From DASTPP01 sp035762175 (GTDB lineage: Bacteria; Myxococcota_A; Polyangia; Polyangiales; Polyangiaceae), in the NCBI GenBank assembly GCA_035762175.1, contig DASTPP010000318.1, positions 1 through 64,000 of the forward strand: a DNA stretch of 64,000 bases, read 5' to 3'. Numbering within the stretch: the stretch's first letter is position 1; the number at the start of each line of letters is the position of its first letter. This document shows positions 35,299 to 44,405 of this stretch, one piece after another. A program made the position numbers and the translations under genes. A model generated the notes under the pieces. It did no database searches, was not told the DNA's origin, and saw only the letters and a list, made by a program, of their open reading frames with translations.

Positions 35299-35895
35299 CG
35301 ACGCTTCTCGGCCGCCTGACTTCGACGGCGATTTAGGCCAGCTCGTCATCGACGGGAGACGCCTTCGAGCCGACCTCATGCTGCATCTAAAAACGCCGGC
35401 CGGGTGGTGGCTGGCGGCTTGCCCTTACGCCTGCGGGCAGAGAGCAGCCTTCGGTTCCGAGGGGGCTGGCTCGGTACGAGCGTGACGCGCCTTCGTGCGG
35501 CTGCTTCCTGCGAGCGCGCCTCGGCCGCGCCGCGCTCGGCGCCTGATTTGCGGGTCAATGAGGTGTGGGATGGAACCGGGCGACCACGGGCACGAGAAGG
35601 AGGCCGACGGGGTGCTGGGCGGGGCCACCTTCCAGCAGGAGGTAGAGGCGGCGCGCAGCGAGACGCATCTGCTGAGCCCTCTGGCTGGGGTCGGAAGGCG
35701 CCCCCGCCCTTCAGGCCCCGAGGGCCCTTCGGAGCCTCGCCCGCGCGCGCCGCCGCGGCTCGCCTGAAGGGGCCCGAGCTCGTTCATGGCCCGGGTGAGA
35801 CGCTGGATTGGCGGCGGCGCAGGTGTCCGGCGGGCGCTACCTGGCACCGCCGTGCTACGCGGACACGATGACGGTTCGACAGAGAGGGAATCCCG
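35299..35895. other. Intergenic region, no gene seen
   Basis: About 600 bp between the Uma2 remnant and the lipase-like gene. Open frames exist on both strands but lack consistent third-position bias and recognisable domains. The end contains a purine-rich AGAGAGGGA about 10 bases before the next ATG, a likely ribosome-binding site. Confidence 0.5.
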
Positions 35896-38800
35896 ATGAG
35901 AAACGCTCACCGACGACGCTTCGTACCCGGCGGCCGCCGGCGCCCGGGCGCGCCGTTCGCCGCCCTCGAGCTCGGCTTTGCGCTGCTCGCGCTGGCCTTC
36001 GCGGGCTGCGGCGACGCCCCTCGGGGCGGCTCAGGCCCGGCCGCGCGCTCGCAGCAGGCATTGACGATGACGTTGCGCCCGGGCCCCGAGGGCAAGGACG
36101 CGCTCGTTCACTCGCTGGCTTCGCAGGCCGACGTGCCGCACGGCAACGCGCCCACCTTCGACGTGATGGCCTGGGCCTTTAGCGGCGCGCCCGGCGTGCT
36201 TCGCAACCTCATCGACTTCGACCTGCCGGCGCTGCCGGCGAGCGCGACGCTCGTCAAGGCCACGCTCAAGCTCTACGCGAACACGACGCTGACGCTCGAC
36301 CCGGGCCACTCGCAGCTCTCGGCCGGCAACGAGCTGGTCGTTCAGCAGGTCGTATCTCCCTGGGACGAGGCCACCGTCACGTGGAACACCCGGCCGGGCG
36401 TCGACGCGGGCGATCTGCTCGTGCTGCCGCCCAGCGCTTCGGCCTTTCAGAACTATGAAATCGACGTGACGCGCTTCTTTCAACGAGAGCTCGCCGACCC
36501 CGGGCGCTACCACGGCCTGGTGCTGCGGCTGCAGACCGAGCAGCATTACCGCTCGCTGCGCTTCGCCTCGAGCGACCACCCCGACCCCTCGCTGCGCCCG
36601 GCGCTCGTGCTCGAGTACACCGAGGGGCCCGCGCCTCTCGCCGGCGTCGCCGGCCGTGTCCTGCGGTTTCCCTCCTTCGGGCCGCTGGCCGGGGTCAAGG
36701 TCGACGCCGGGGGGGGCCACGTGGCCACGACCAACGCGGCGGGCGACTACGCACTTCAGGGCCTGCCGCTCGGCACGTACACGCTGCGCGCGAGCCTGCC
36801 CGGCTGGACCTTCGGCTCGCCGGACTTTCAAGACGCAGAGTACACGGTGACCCTTTCGACCGGTGGCCAGGTGCGGCCCGCGCCTCCCATCGTCGGGTAT
36901 GCGGCCGAGCCGGTGGTCTTCGTGCATGGCTGGAAGTCTGGCCCGGGCTCTTTCGGGGCGGTGCCCGGTGAATTCCGGGCGCGGGGGCACCTCGACGTCG
37001 CCAACGAGCTCGACACCAACTTCCTCGGCACGCCGCTTTTGGAGGGGAGCGCGCGCCTCGTCAAGTCGTGGATCGACGAAGCCAAGCGCAGGACGGGCCG
37101 CGAGCGCGTGATTCTTTACGGCCACAGCATGGGTGGCCTCGTCGCGCGGGCGTACGTCGAGGGCTCGGGCTACGGCAGCGACGTGTCGCATCTCTTCACC
37201 TTCGGCAGCCCGCACCTCGGCATTCCGCCGATTTTGCTTCCGGCTTGCATCGGCGACGCCGTCGGCGGCACCGGCGCCGTCTGTCAAATGACCCCCTCGG
37301 GCATGCTTCTCTTCAACACGATGTACGTCAAGCGGGCGGGCGTCGACTACCACCTCGTGGCCGGCAAGGCCCCCATGTGGACGACGAAGCAGGTGTGCTT
37401 TCGGCTCTTCGGCGAGCGCCGCTGCATTCTGAGCATACCCTGGCCAGACACCGAGTTTCGTAACGCGGGGGGGTGGGCCCTCGGGGCGCTCATACCCTCG
37501 GCCGACGATGCGTTCATTCAGACCTTCAGCGCCGCGGGCATGCCGGGCGTCAACGTCGATCGCTACCTGACCCGCGAGGTGCATGGCAGCGTCCTCGGCG
37601 ACCGCGACTACTTCGTGTGGGACGGCGGCCTCTCGCAAGAGGCCTTCGCCGGCTGCGCCCGCCCCGTCCTGCTCGACCACACGAGAGACACCTGCGGCAC
37701 ACGCCTGTGGGCGGGGCCGCCCCCCGACTCGTTCTTTCGCCGGCCCGCGCCGTTCGCCTCGCCCGAGGCCGCGCCGCTCGTGCTCGCCGGCGCGTCGCCC
37801 GACGGCGTCACCTCGCCCCCGCGCTTCGAGCAGCTCTCGCGGGTCGACCGGGGCGTGCTCGCGCCCGGCGAGCGCTTCGAGCGCGGCGTCTTCGTCGAGG
37901 GGGGGCCCACCTCGTTCGCCGTCTCGTGGCAGGGCGCCGCGCTAGGGTTCAAGCTCGTCGACCCGACGGGCCAAGTCATCGACCCGGCGTACGTCGACTC
38001 GATCACCGACGACTCGGACGAGCCGGCCGGGCCCGACGCGGGGCCCATGCCCCCCGAGGCGGTCACGTATCTGGCCGAGGCCGAGGGCGGCACCTATTAC
38101 TTTCCCGCCGCCCGGCAGGGCCAGTGGACACTCGTGCTCGAGGCGGGCGCCGACGCGCCGGCGGGGGGCGTGCCCTTCACGGCGGCCGCCTCGTTCGACA
38201 GCCACCTCGCCCCCGAGTTCGCGAGCGGGGGCAGCTTTCACGCCCCCGGCTCGAAGGCGAGGCTTCGCTTGACCCTCTCGGAGTCGGTCGCGAGCGCCGA
38301 CGCGAGCGTGGCGGTGCGCCGCCCCGACGGCGCGACCGACACCGTTCACTTGCAGAGCGCCGACGGGCGCGAGTACGCCGCCGACTACCTCATGCCGAAC
38401 GCTTCGGGCTACGTCGAGCTGCGCTGGGGCGTGCGGGGCGTCGACGCCCGCGGCGTCGACTTCGAGCGGGGCGGCGTCGAGCTCGTGCAGGTCGAGTCGA
38501 CAGCGCTACACCTCGGTACCGGGCATTTCGACCGGGCGACGCCGCGGGCCGACCTGCCCTCGCTGAACTCGGAGCTCGTCGTCACCCTGAAGGTGCTCTC
38601 GACCTACGAGGGCGGCGAGCTCGGCGCGGCGGCCTCGCTCGTCGACGCGCAAGGCAACGTCGTCGCCAAGGCGGCGACGTCGATCGCCGCGGCCTCGGGG
38701 GAGAACGGCGTCGAGCTGCGCTTTCTCGCCGACGACATCTACCGCTCGAGGGCCGACGGGCCTTACGCGGTGCGCGACGTGACGCTCGTCGATAACCGGG

Positions 38801-39582
38801 GCGCGCCGCTGCTCGCCCAGAAGGTCGACTACGCTCACACGACGCAGGCCTACGCCTACCTGAGCTTTGCCCCCGCGCCTGGCGTGCCGAGCGTGTCCCT
38901 CGAAGGGCCCTACCGCGTCGAGGCGGGCGAGGCACTTTCTCTCGACGCCATCGGCATCGACCCCGAAGGCGACCCGCTCGTCTACGACTGGGACCTCGAC
39001 GGCGACGGCTCCTTCGAGACCTCGGGGCAGGCGGTCTCGTTCGTCACCACCCCGGACGAGCCCGCCCGCGTTCAGCCCGTCGTCGTGCGCGTCACCGACC
39101 CCGCGGGCGACTCGGCGTCGGCCGAGTCGAGCGTCGAGATCATTCGGCCCGTCGTCGTCAACCTCGCGCCCCAGGCGGACGCCTACGCCAGCTCGACGCT
39201 GGCGGGCTCGTCGGTCGAGCACGTACGCGACGGCAAGAAGAGCGCGGCGTCGGGGCACGGCGTGAGCTGGGTCAACGGCGACATCGACGGGTGCACGCCC
39301 GATCTGCCGGCGTGGGTGGAGCTCGACTTTGGCGAGCTTCGCACGCTCAAGCGGGTCGCACTTTACACCGCCAAGGCCTTCCCTCTCCGCGACTACGACG
39401 TGCAAGTCTCGTTCGGCGGGGGCTGGACGACCGTCGCCCAGGTGCGAGACAACGCCTCGCCCTCGGTCGAGAGCCTCCTTCAGGGCGTGGTCGGCACGAG
39501 GTTGCGCGTCGTCGGGCTGCAGGGGCCCCCGAAGCAGCCCGAGCGCGTGCGCATCACCGAGCTCGAAGTGTACGGCTACTGA
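35896..39582 (+). CDS. Multidomain secreted lipoprotein: DNRLRE, alpha/beta hydrolase, PKD-like, F5/8 type C domains
   Basis: 1228 residues. The signal peptide ends LALAFAGC (lipid Cys37). A DNRLRE-type beta domain (about 55-235: ATLKLYANTT, SPWDEATVTWNTRPG) precedes a small carboxypeptidase-regulatory-like domain (about 240-320). A lipase-type alpha/beta hydrolase follows with VVFVHGWKS and GHSMGGLVARAYVEG (nucleophile in GHSMG). After about 400 residues of beta-rich sequence come a PKD-like Ca-binding segment (DWDLDGDGSFETSG) and a C-terminal discoidin/F5-8 type C domain ending ITELEVYGY. It is probably a surface lipase or esterase that binds polymers. The TGA is partly formed by the first bases of the 79-bp repeat. 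Confidence 0.85.
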   Translation: MRNAHRRRFVPGGRRRPGAPFAALELGFALLALAFAGCGDAPRGGSGPAARSQQALTMTLRPGPEGKDALVHSLASQADVPHGNAPTFDVMAWAFSGAPGVLRNLIDFDLPALPASATLVKATLKLYANTTLTLDPGHSQLSAGNELVVQQVVSPWDEATVTWNTRPGVDAGDLLVLPPSASAFQNYEIDVTRFFQRELADPGRYHGLVLRLQTEQHYRSLRFASSDHPDPSLRPALVLEYTEGPAPLAGVAGRVLRFPSFGPLAGVKVDAGGGHVATTNAAGDYALQGLPLGTYTLRASLPGWTFGSPDFQDAEYTVTLSTGGQVRPAPPIVGYAAEPVVFVHGWKSGPGSFGAVPGEFRARGHLDVANELDTNFLGTPLLEGSARLVKSWIDEAKRRTGRERVILYGHSMGGLVARAYVEGSGYGSDVSHLFTFGSPHLGIPPILLPACIGDAVGGTGAVCQMTPSGMLLFNTMYVKRAGVDYHLVAGKAPMWTTKQVCFRLFGERRCILSIPWPDTEFRNAGGWALGALIPSADDAFIQTFSAAGMPGVNVDRYLTREVHGSVLGDRDYFVWDGGLSQEAFAGCARPVLLDHTRDTCGTRLWAGPPPDSFFRRPAPFASPEAAPLVLAGASPDGVTSPPRFEQLSRVDRGVLAPGERFERGVFVEGGPTSFAVSWQGAALGFKLVDPTGQVIDPAYVDSITDDSDEPAGPDAGPMPPEAVTYLAEAEGGTYYFPAARQGQWTLVLEAGADAPAGGVPFTAAASFDSHLAPEFASGGSFHAPGSKARLRLTLSESVASADASVAVRRPDGATDTVHLQSADGREYAADYLMPNASGYVELRWGVRGVDARGVDFERGGVELVQVESTALHLGTGHFDRATPRADLPSLNSELVVTLKVLSTYEGGELGAAASLVDAQGNVVAKAATSIAAASGENGVELRFLADDIYRSRADGPYAVRDVTLVDNRGAPLLAQKVDYAHTTQAYAYLSFAPAPGVPSVSLEGPYRVEAGEALSLDAIGIDPEGDPLVYDWDLDGDGSFETSGQAVSFVTTPDEPARVQPVVVRVTDPAGDSASAESSVEIIRPVVVNLAPQADAYASSTLAGSSVEHVRDGKKSAASGHGVSWVNGDIDGCTPDLPAWVELDFGELRTLKRVALYTAKAFPLRDYDVQVSFGGGWTTVAQVRDNASPSVESLLQGVVGTRLRVVGLQGPPKQPERVRITELEVYGY

Positions 39583-39659
39583 GCGGGCGGCGCGCCTCGA
39601 GGCCGAGGCCGAGGTGGCGCGGCTCCGGGCCCTCTTGGGGCAAGGCGCGAAGCGCTGAG
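39581..39659 (+). repeat. 79-bp direct repeat, right copy (orphan Uma2 tail)
   Basis: Identical in 78 of 79 positions to 34736-34814. Here it encodes no intact gene, only an orphan end of a Uma2 coiled-coil tail (AARLEAEAEVARLRALLGQG and stop). Its first two bases complete the TGA of the lipase-like gene. Confidence 0.9.
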
Positions 39660-39813
39660 TAAAACGTACTCGACGCCCGTCCGGGCCAGCCGAGGGGGAG
39701 GCATGAGCTACCCCGGCCCCTTCGGCCGCCGCCCGGGCGCTACGCCGGGGGGGCGAGCGCGCCGCGGACGCGGGCGCCCCGGCGGCGGGCGTCGCGGCGA
39801 CGGCCCCGCCCGC

Positions 39814-41901
39814 TCACTCGGGGCAGGGGGTGCCGAGCGGCGCGGGGGCCGGCACGATGCCGCGGCCGGTGCGCACGTAGGTCGCGAAGAAGCAGCCGTA
39901 TTGGTACTTCACCTCGTCGAGCTGCGAGAAAATGGTGTGCGGGTCGGCGATGCCGTCGCCCAGGTACTGCACCACCACGCTCGTGCGGGGCACGCCCCCC
40001 TCCGACGTCGTGACGTGGGCGGCGGGGTAGTCGACGAGGCCGCCATACCCCTCGAGCCCGAGCGCGGGCTGCATCGAGGCCCAGATCGTATCGCCGGCCT
40101 GCCGGTGGCCGAACCCGAGCGCCATCGCGTCGAAGATGGAGGGCGGGAAGTACTCGTCGTTGAGGCCCACCGGCTGGTAGGCGTCGCGCACCGGGTGGCC
40201 CGGCAGCGGCCGCCGCCCGATGCGCGCCCCGCTCACCAAGGGGTCGATCGGCTCCCACGCCGTCTCGATGAGGGTGAGCACCGGGTGCAGCGGGCTGAGC
40301 TGCGAGCGCGGCACGGCGAACAGGCTCGCGACGGCGTTCGCCGGCACGACGCCGCCGCCGAGGTTGAAGGGGCTCTCGACCAGGAACTTGTTCCAAACGC
40401 CGCCGCTGGCGGTCGGCACCACCGCCCGCACGGCCGGCTCGACGGCGGAGAGAAGGTTGAGGTACTGCGCCCCCATCGATTGCCCCAGCACGCCGAGGGC
40501 GCTCAGGTCGAAGCGATAGTGCGCCGCGCCTTCGGGCAGGCTCGGGCCCGCGCACCCCTCGACCGCGGCCGGCTCGATCGCGAGCGTCGAGAGCGCCTCG
40601 AGCAGCAGCCGCTGCTCGAACATGCCCTGCCGGTAGGTCGAGGGGAAGGCCGCGAGGTTGTCGAAGTTGATGTACTCGAGCAGCGTCGCGCCCGGCAGCC
40701 GCTCGGGGTTGAGCGGCATCGCCGCCCCCACGGTGGCGAAGCCGTGCTCGGCGAGCACGTGCGCCGGCCCCTCGCCGGGCGTCGCCGTGCCGCCCGGGGT
40801 GGTGATGCGCCCCCGGTCGATGACCTGCGTCGACAGGCCGCCGCTGCCGTGCAGGTACAAAACGAGCGGGTAGCCCCCCGGCGGCATCGGCCCCTTGGGC
40901 AGCGAGAGCGCGATCGGCACCGTCATCGCGCCCTGCACGACGGGCCGCCCCTCCGCGTCGAACTCGAGGCCGCCCTCGGTGTCGAAGGGCTGGGTGCCCC
41001 GCTGGTACTGGGGCATGACGACCGTGGCCCGCAGCTCGCAGAAGCGCGGGTGGCTCGCGCCGTCGGCCGGGTCGAGCGCGACGTTCTCGACCGTCACGTC
41101 CGCGGACGCGAGCACCGACGACGAGAGCCGCTCGTTCTCGGCGACCACGTCGCCGACCGTAAAGATGGCCGCCCCGGCGACTTCGCTGCGCGCGACGCCG
41201 AGGTCGGCGAGGGCGTCTCGCAGCAGGCGAAACGCCTTGGACAGCCCCGGGCCGTGGGGCCCGGGCGGCAGCTTGCCGTTCAGCGCGTTGGCGAACGCGC
41301 CCGGCACGCCGAGCAGCGCGCCGCTCTGGTCGCCGAAGCTGCGCCGCAGCACGAAGGCGTACGTGCGCCCGGCGGGCAGCACGACGCCCGGCGCCGCCCC
41401 CACCGCCAGCAGGTTGGCGGGCGCGTAGGGGCCCGCCGGAATCACCGTCGCGACCGTCGCGTACAGCTCGCCGTAAGCGGGCGAGGCGGGGTCGACGTCG
41501 ATCAAGAGCAGGCCCGAGGTCAGGTCGGCCGGCATCACCGCGTCGGCCGCGCGCGCCGCCGGCGCGCCGGTCAGGCGGAAGTAGCCCACCGGCACGCTGG
41601 GAAACCCGGCCCGCGCGCCGGCGGCCGGAATCAGATCGCGGGTCGCGTCGGTGTCGACCCGGGGCATTCCCGACAGGTCGGGCCCGCCCTGCGCGTTCAA
41701 GCGCACGTCGAACGGGTAGGGCAGGTCGTAGAACGAGCTGCCGGCCAGGGCGGCTTGGGGATCGAACACGATCTGCGTGCCGTACGCGGGGTAGGCGTAG
41801 GCCTCGGACGGCCGCTTGGCCGCCGTGGCGCCGTGGGACAAAGTGGTCGTCGCCAAGAGCGCGAGAAACGAATGACGGCAGAGGGCGGGAAAAAATCGCA
41901 T
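39814..41901 (-). CDS. Secreted alpha/beta-fold hydrolase
   Basis: 695 residues. The start ATG at 41901 is preferred over 41910 because AGAAAGG lies about 11 bases before it but only 2 before the other. The signal peptide is RFFPALCRHSFLALLATTTLSHGATA. A long N-terminal beta region precedes a hydrolase fold: PLVLYLHGSGGLSTQV (oxyanion loop), then LGVLGQSMGAQYLNLL with the GQSMG nucleophile elbow, and late HVTTSEGG / DPHTIF histidines. It resembles large secreted esterases/lipases of myxobacteria; the substrate is unknown. Confidence 0.82.
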   Translation of the reverse strand: MRFFPALCRHSFLALLATTTLSHGATAAKRPSEAYAYPAYGTQIVFDPQAALAGSSFYDLPYPFDVRLNAQGGPDLSGMPRVDTDATRDLIPAAGARAGFPSVPVGYFRLTGAPAARAADAVMPADLTSGLLLIDVDPASPAYGELYATVATVIPAGPYAPANLLAVGAAPGVVLPAGRTYAFVLRRSFGDQSGALLGVPGAFANALNGKLPPGPHGPGLSKAFRLLRDALADLGVARSEVAGAAIFTVGDVVAENERLSSSVLASADVTVENVALDPADGASHPRFCELRATVVMPQYQRGTQPFDTEGGLEFDAEGRPVVQGAMTVPIALSLPKGPMPPGGYPLVLYLHGSGGLSTQVIDRGRITTPGGTATPGEGPAHVLAEHGFATVGAAMPLNPERLPGATLLEYINFDNLAAFPSTYRQGMFEQRLLLEALSTLAIEPAAVEGCAGPSLPEGAAHYRFDLSALGVLGQSMGAQYLNLLSAVEPAVRAVVPTASGGVWNKFLVESPFNLGGGVVPANAVASLFAVPRSQLSPLHPVLTLIETAWEPIDPLVSGARIGRRPLPGHPVRDAYQPVGLNDEYFPPSIFDAMALGFGHRQAGDTIWASMQPALGLEGYGGLVDYPAAHVTTSEGGVPRTSVVVQYLGDGIADPHTIFSQLDEVKYQYGCFFATYVRTGRGIVPAPAPLGTPCPE

Positions 41902-42228
41902 CGTTCGCATGACCTTTCTGGCACCCCTCGGCGAGCGCGATCCGCACGTCTTCGGGAGGGTCGAGCACGGGGGGCGATTGTAGGTAGCGGCCGCCCTTCG
42001 CGAAAGCCGATTCGGCGCCAAATTCGCGGCGGTCACGGCCGGCGGCGGGGCCGGCGCGCGCGGCCCGCCTGCCCGCGGAAATTACTACGACGGCGGCCCG
42101 GGCGGCGCGCGGCGCGGCGTCGGCGCCCGCCACGCTCTGGCCGCGACGACGAGTCGCCTTGACACGGGCGAGGAAGTTGCCCAGCCTGCCGCCGCCCCCG
42201 GTGGGGCGCGCGGCGCCGCGCGGGCGGG
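41902..42228. other. Intergenic region with dispersed repeat copy b
   Basis: 327 bp without a convincing gene. Bases 42056-42123 resemble 34855-34923. It contains the upstream region of the hydrolase gene (39814-41901). Confidence 0.5.
42056..42123. repeat. Dispersed ~70-bp sequence, copy b
   Basis: Similar to 34855-34923, same orientation on the plus strand. Both copies lie outside genes. Shared core CGCGGAA.T.ACTACGAC. Confidence 0.55.
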
Positions 42229-43014
42229 TCAGCCCCCCTCGAAGAGCTGGGGCACGTCGGCCTCGCCGAGGCCGCGCAGCTCGAGGGCGTTCTTGCCGAG
42301 CTCGAACGCCTCGCGGATCGTCCGGCCGAAGCCGAGCGCGGTGTAGAAGGCCTCCGAGAAGGCGACGGCGGCCGGGTCGCTGATGGGCTGGCGCATGCCG
42401 ATGGCGCAGCCGACGACGCGGCCGACGACGGTCGCCTGCGCGGCCGACCAGCACGCGTTCAGCAAGACCACCTTGACCTCGTCGCGCAGCACCTTGAAGA
42501 GCCCCTCGAGCGCCTGGCCCGAGACGGCCTGGGGGTCGCCGCGCTCGCCGCGCAGCACGATGCCCCCGCGGTCGGCGCCGTGGCCGCTCAGGTGCACGAC
42601 GTGCGGGCGGTGCCGCAGCAGGTGCTCTTGCACCTCGGAGCAGCGCACGGCCCACTTCGTGACCAGCTCGAACGCGGCGGCGCCCTCGCTGCCGTTCAGC
42701 GCCTGCTCGATGGCGTGCGCCTCTTCGTCGAGGGCGAGCGCCCCGCAGGGCAGGGGGGCGGCGGCGCCCGCGCACGCGGCGAGATCGCGCCGCGGCGCGG
42801 CCGAGGGCGGGTTCGAGGCCAGAAAGAGAATGCGAATGCGCCCCGCGCCCCGCCGCGGCGCGACCTCGTGCGGCGGCAGCAGCGCGGCGTCGCCGGGCCC
42901 GGCCGCGGCCTTGCTGGCGAGCGACGCGATGCCCTGCCGGGCCGTCGCGAGGGCGCGCCCGAAGGTTCGCGACAGCGCGGCGACGTCGTACGGTTCGTGG
43001 TTCGTTTTCGACAT
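42229..43014 (-). CDS. CHAT-domain (caspase-like) protease
   Basis: 261 residues. After an N-terminal helical region, IRILFLASNPPSAAP begins a CHAT fold: LALDEEAHAIEQAL, HRPHVVHLSGHGADRG with catalytic His145 in GHG, then VKVVLLNACWSAAQA with catalytic Cys188, and AVAFSEAFYTALGFGRTIREAFELG, the conserved end. The His-Cys pair and order fit clan CD CHAT/caspase-like peptidases. It is the last gene of a same-strand series of two sigma-like genes and a ZAS-kinase. The start ATG at 43014 is preferred; three upstream copies of an ATGAGCAAAT-containing repeat give false alternative starts. Confidence 0.88.
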   Translation of the reverse strand: MSKTNHEPYDVAALSRTFGRALATARQGIASLASKAAAGPGDAALLPPHEVAPRRGAGRIRILFLASNPPSAAPRRDLAACAGAAAPLPCGALALDEEAHAIEQALNGSEGAAAFELVTKWAVRCSEVQEHLLRHRPHVVHLSGHGADRGGIVLRGERGDPQAVSGQALEGLFKVLRDEVKVVLLNACWSAAQATVVGRVVGCAIGMRQPISDPAAVAFSEAFYTALGFGRTIREAFELGKNALELRGLGEADVPQLFEGG

Positions 43015-43074
43015 GATCGGTTGTGCCGGGGCGGCTCTGCGACGCCCTTCTGTACCGATCACCGCATCACCATA

Positions 43075-43180
43075 GATTTGCTCACAAGGCGGCATGGGGG
43101 GCCCGCGGCGCGATTTGCTCATGGCGGCAGGCGGGCCCGCGGCGCGATTTGCTCATGGCGGTAGGCCCGCGGCGCGACCG
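43075..43180. repeat. 34-37-bp tandem repeat upstream of the CHAT gene
   Basis: GATTTGCTCA starts at 43075, 43112 and 43146. On the minus strand each of the two rightmost units carries ATGAGCAAATCGCGCCGCGG, a start-codon-like phrase resembling the CHAT start (ATGTCGAAAAC). It fills most of the kinase-CHAT gap. Confidence 0.75.
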
Positions 43181-43189
43181 GGCGGCGGC

Positions 43190-44308
43190 TCAGCGGCGCA
43201 GGCAGCGCCGCAGCTCGGAGGCGAGCTCGTCGGCCGACCGGTGCCGGCTCTCGGGGTCGTCGGCCGTCGCCTTGGCGACGATCGCCCGCAGGGGCTCGGG
43301 GCAGGCGGCGGCCTCGCCGCGGCGGTCGTCGCGCGCGCCGGCCGAGGCGCTCGGGCCTTCGGGGCCCGCGTCGGCCGCGCGCCCGGTCGCGACGAAGTGC
43401 AGCGTGGCGCCGAGCGAGAAGATATCGGCGCGGTGGTCTCGCCGGGGCGAGGCCCGCTCGGGGGCGGCAAAGCCCGGCGTGCCGAGGGCGGCGACGTTCG
43501 GGCCGCCGCGGGGCAGCTCGGCGGCGTCGCACACGGCGTCGCCGGGCGAGCGCCGCGTGAACGGACGCGCGGCCGACCAGTCGACGATGGACGCGCGGCC
43601 GCTCGCCTCGTCGTAGACGATGGCGCCCGGGTTGATGTCCCGGTGGGCGACGCCGCGCGCGTGCGCGTACGCGACGGCGTCGGCCACGGCGGCGAAGGCG
43701 CGCAAGAGCGCGAGGCGCCCGTCGCGCCCGCGCGAGCGCGGGGCCGCGTCGCGCAGCGCCACGCCGGGGGCGGGGGCCGTCGCGTAGAACGCCTCGCCCG
43801 TCCGGCGCCACTCGCCCGCCTCGAGCAGCGTCACGATCGCCGGATGCCGCAGGCCCGCCAGCAGCGAGGCCTCGCGCAACAAGCACGCCTCGAGCAGCGG
43901 CCGCTGGTCGGGGTCGGCGAGCTCGGCGCGCGCGGGCAGCTCTTTGAGCACGACCTCGGCCCCCCGCCGCCGGTCGAAGGCCCGAAAGAGCCGGTAGGTG
44001 CGCCCCCCGCCGAGCGGGGCCTTGCCCTCGTAGTCGGCGGGGTCGGCGACGCGCATCGGGCCGCCGCAGGCGGTCAGGGCGCGCCGGACGACGCTTCGGT
44101 CGAGGGTGGCGACGGCGCGCGCGCAGCGCAGGCAGGCGCCGACGTGCCGCCAGAGCTCGGGCGGCGGCCCCGCGGACAGGGTGCGGCGCAACTCGGCGAG
44201 GTCGAGGCAGGGGCCCGGTGCGACCTTGATTACCTCCGACGTGGGCTCGGGCGGGCCGCTCGGGGGGGCAAGGTGGGGGCACGCGATGGTCTTCGAGATC
44301 GATTTCAT
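43190..44308 (-). CDS. Ser/Thr protein kinase with N-terminal anti-sigma-type zinc motif
   Basis: 372 residues. An H55-x3-C59-x2-C62 motif (RHVGACLRCARAV) is of the zf-HC2/ZAS type found in anti-sigma factors. The kinase domain (about 92-360) has a glycine loop LGGGRTYRLFRAF, Lys122 (VVLKELP), the catalytic loop H222-R-D224-I-N (HRDINPGAIVYD), and GTPGFAAPER. The Mg-binding DFG is replaced by D243-W-S (VDWSAARPF). Asp is kept, so activity is plausible but altered. No membrane segment. It is followed by the CHAT protease and preceded by a sigma-like gene. Confidence 0.85.
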   Translation of the reverse strand: MKSISKTIACPHLAPPSGPPEPTSEVIKVAPGPCLDLAELRRTLSAGPPPELWRHVGACLRCARAVATLDRSVVRRALTACGGPMRVADPADYEGKAPLGGGRTYRLFRAFDRRRGAEVVLKELPARAELADPDQRPLLEACLLREASLLAGLRHPAIVTLLEAGEWRRTGEAFYATAPAPGVALRDAAPRSRGRDGRLALLRAFAAVADAVAYAHARGVAHRDINPGAIVYDEASGRASIVDWSAARPFTRRSPGDAVCDAAELPRGGPNVAALGTPGFAAPERASPRRDHRADIFSLGATLHFVATGRAADAGPEGPSASAGARDDRRGEAAACPEPLRAIVAKATADDPESRHRSADELASELRRCLRR

Positions 44309-44405
44309 GGATCGCTTGGTGGGGGGCTGGGGCGTGGTCTTCGGTCGGGGAGCTCGTCGGGGGGGGAAGGCCTGCGGCCGCCGGGGCGACGGCCGGGGGC
44401 TGAGG

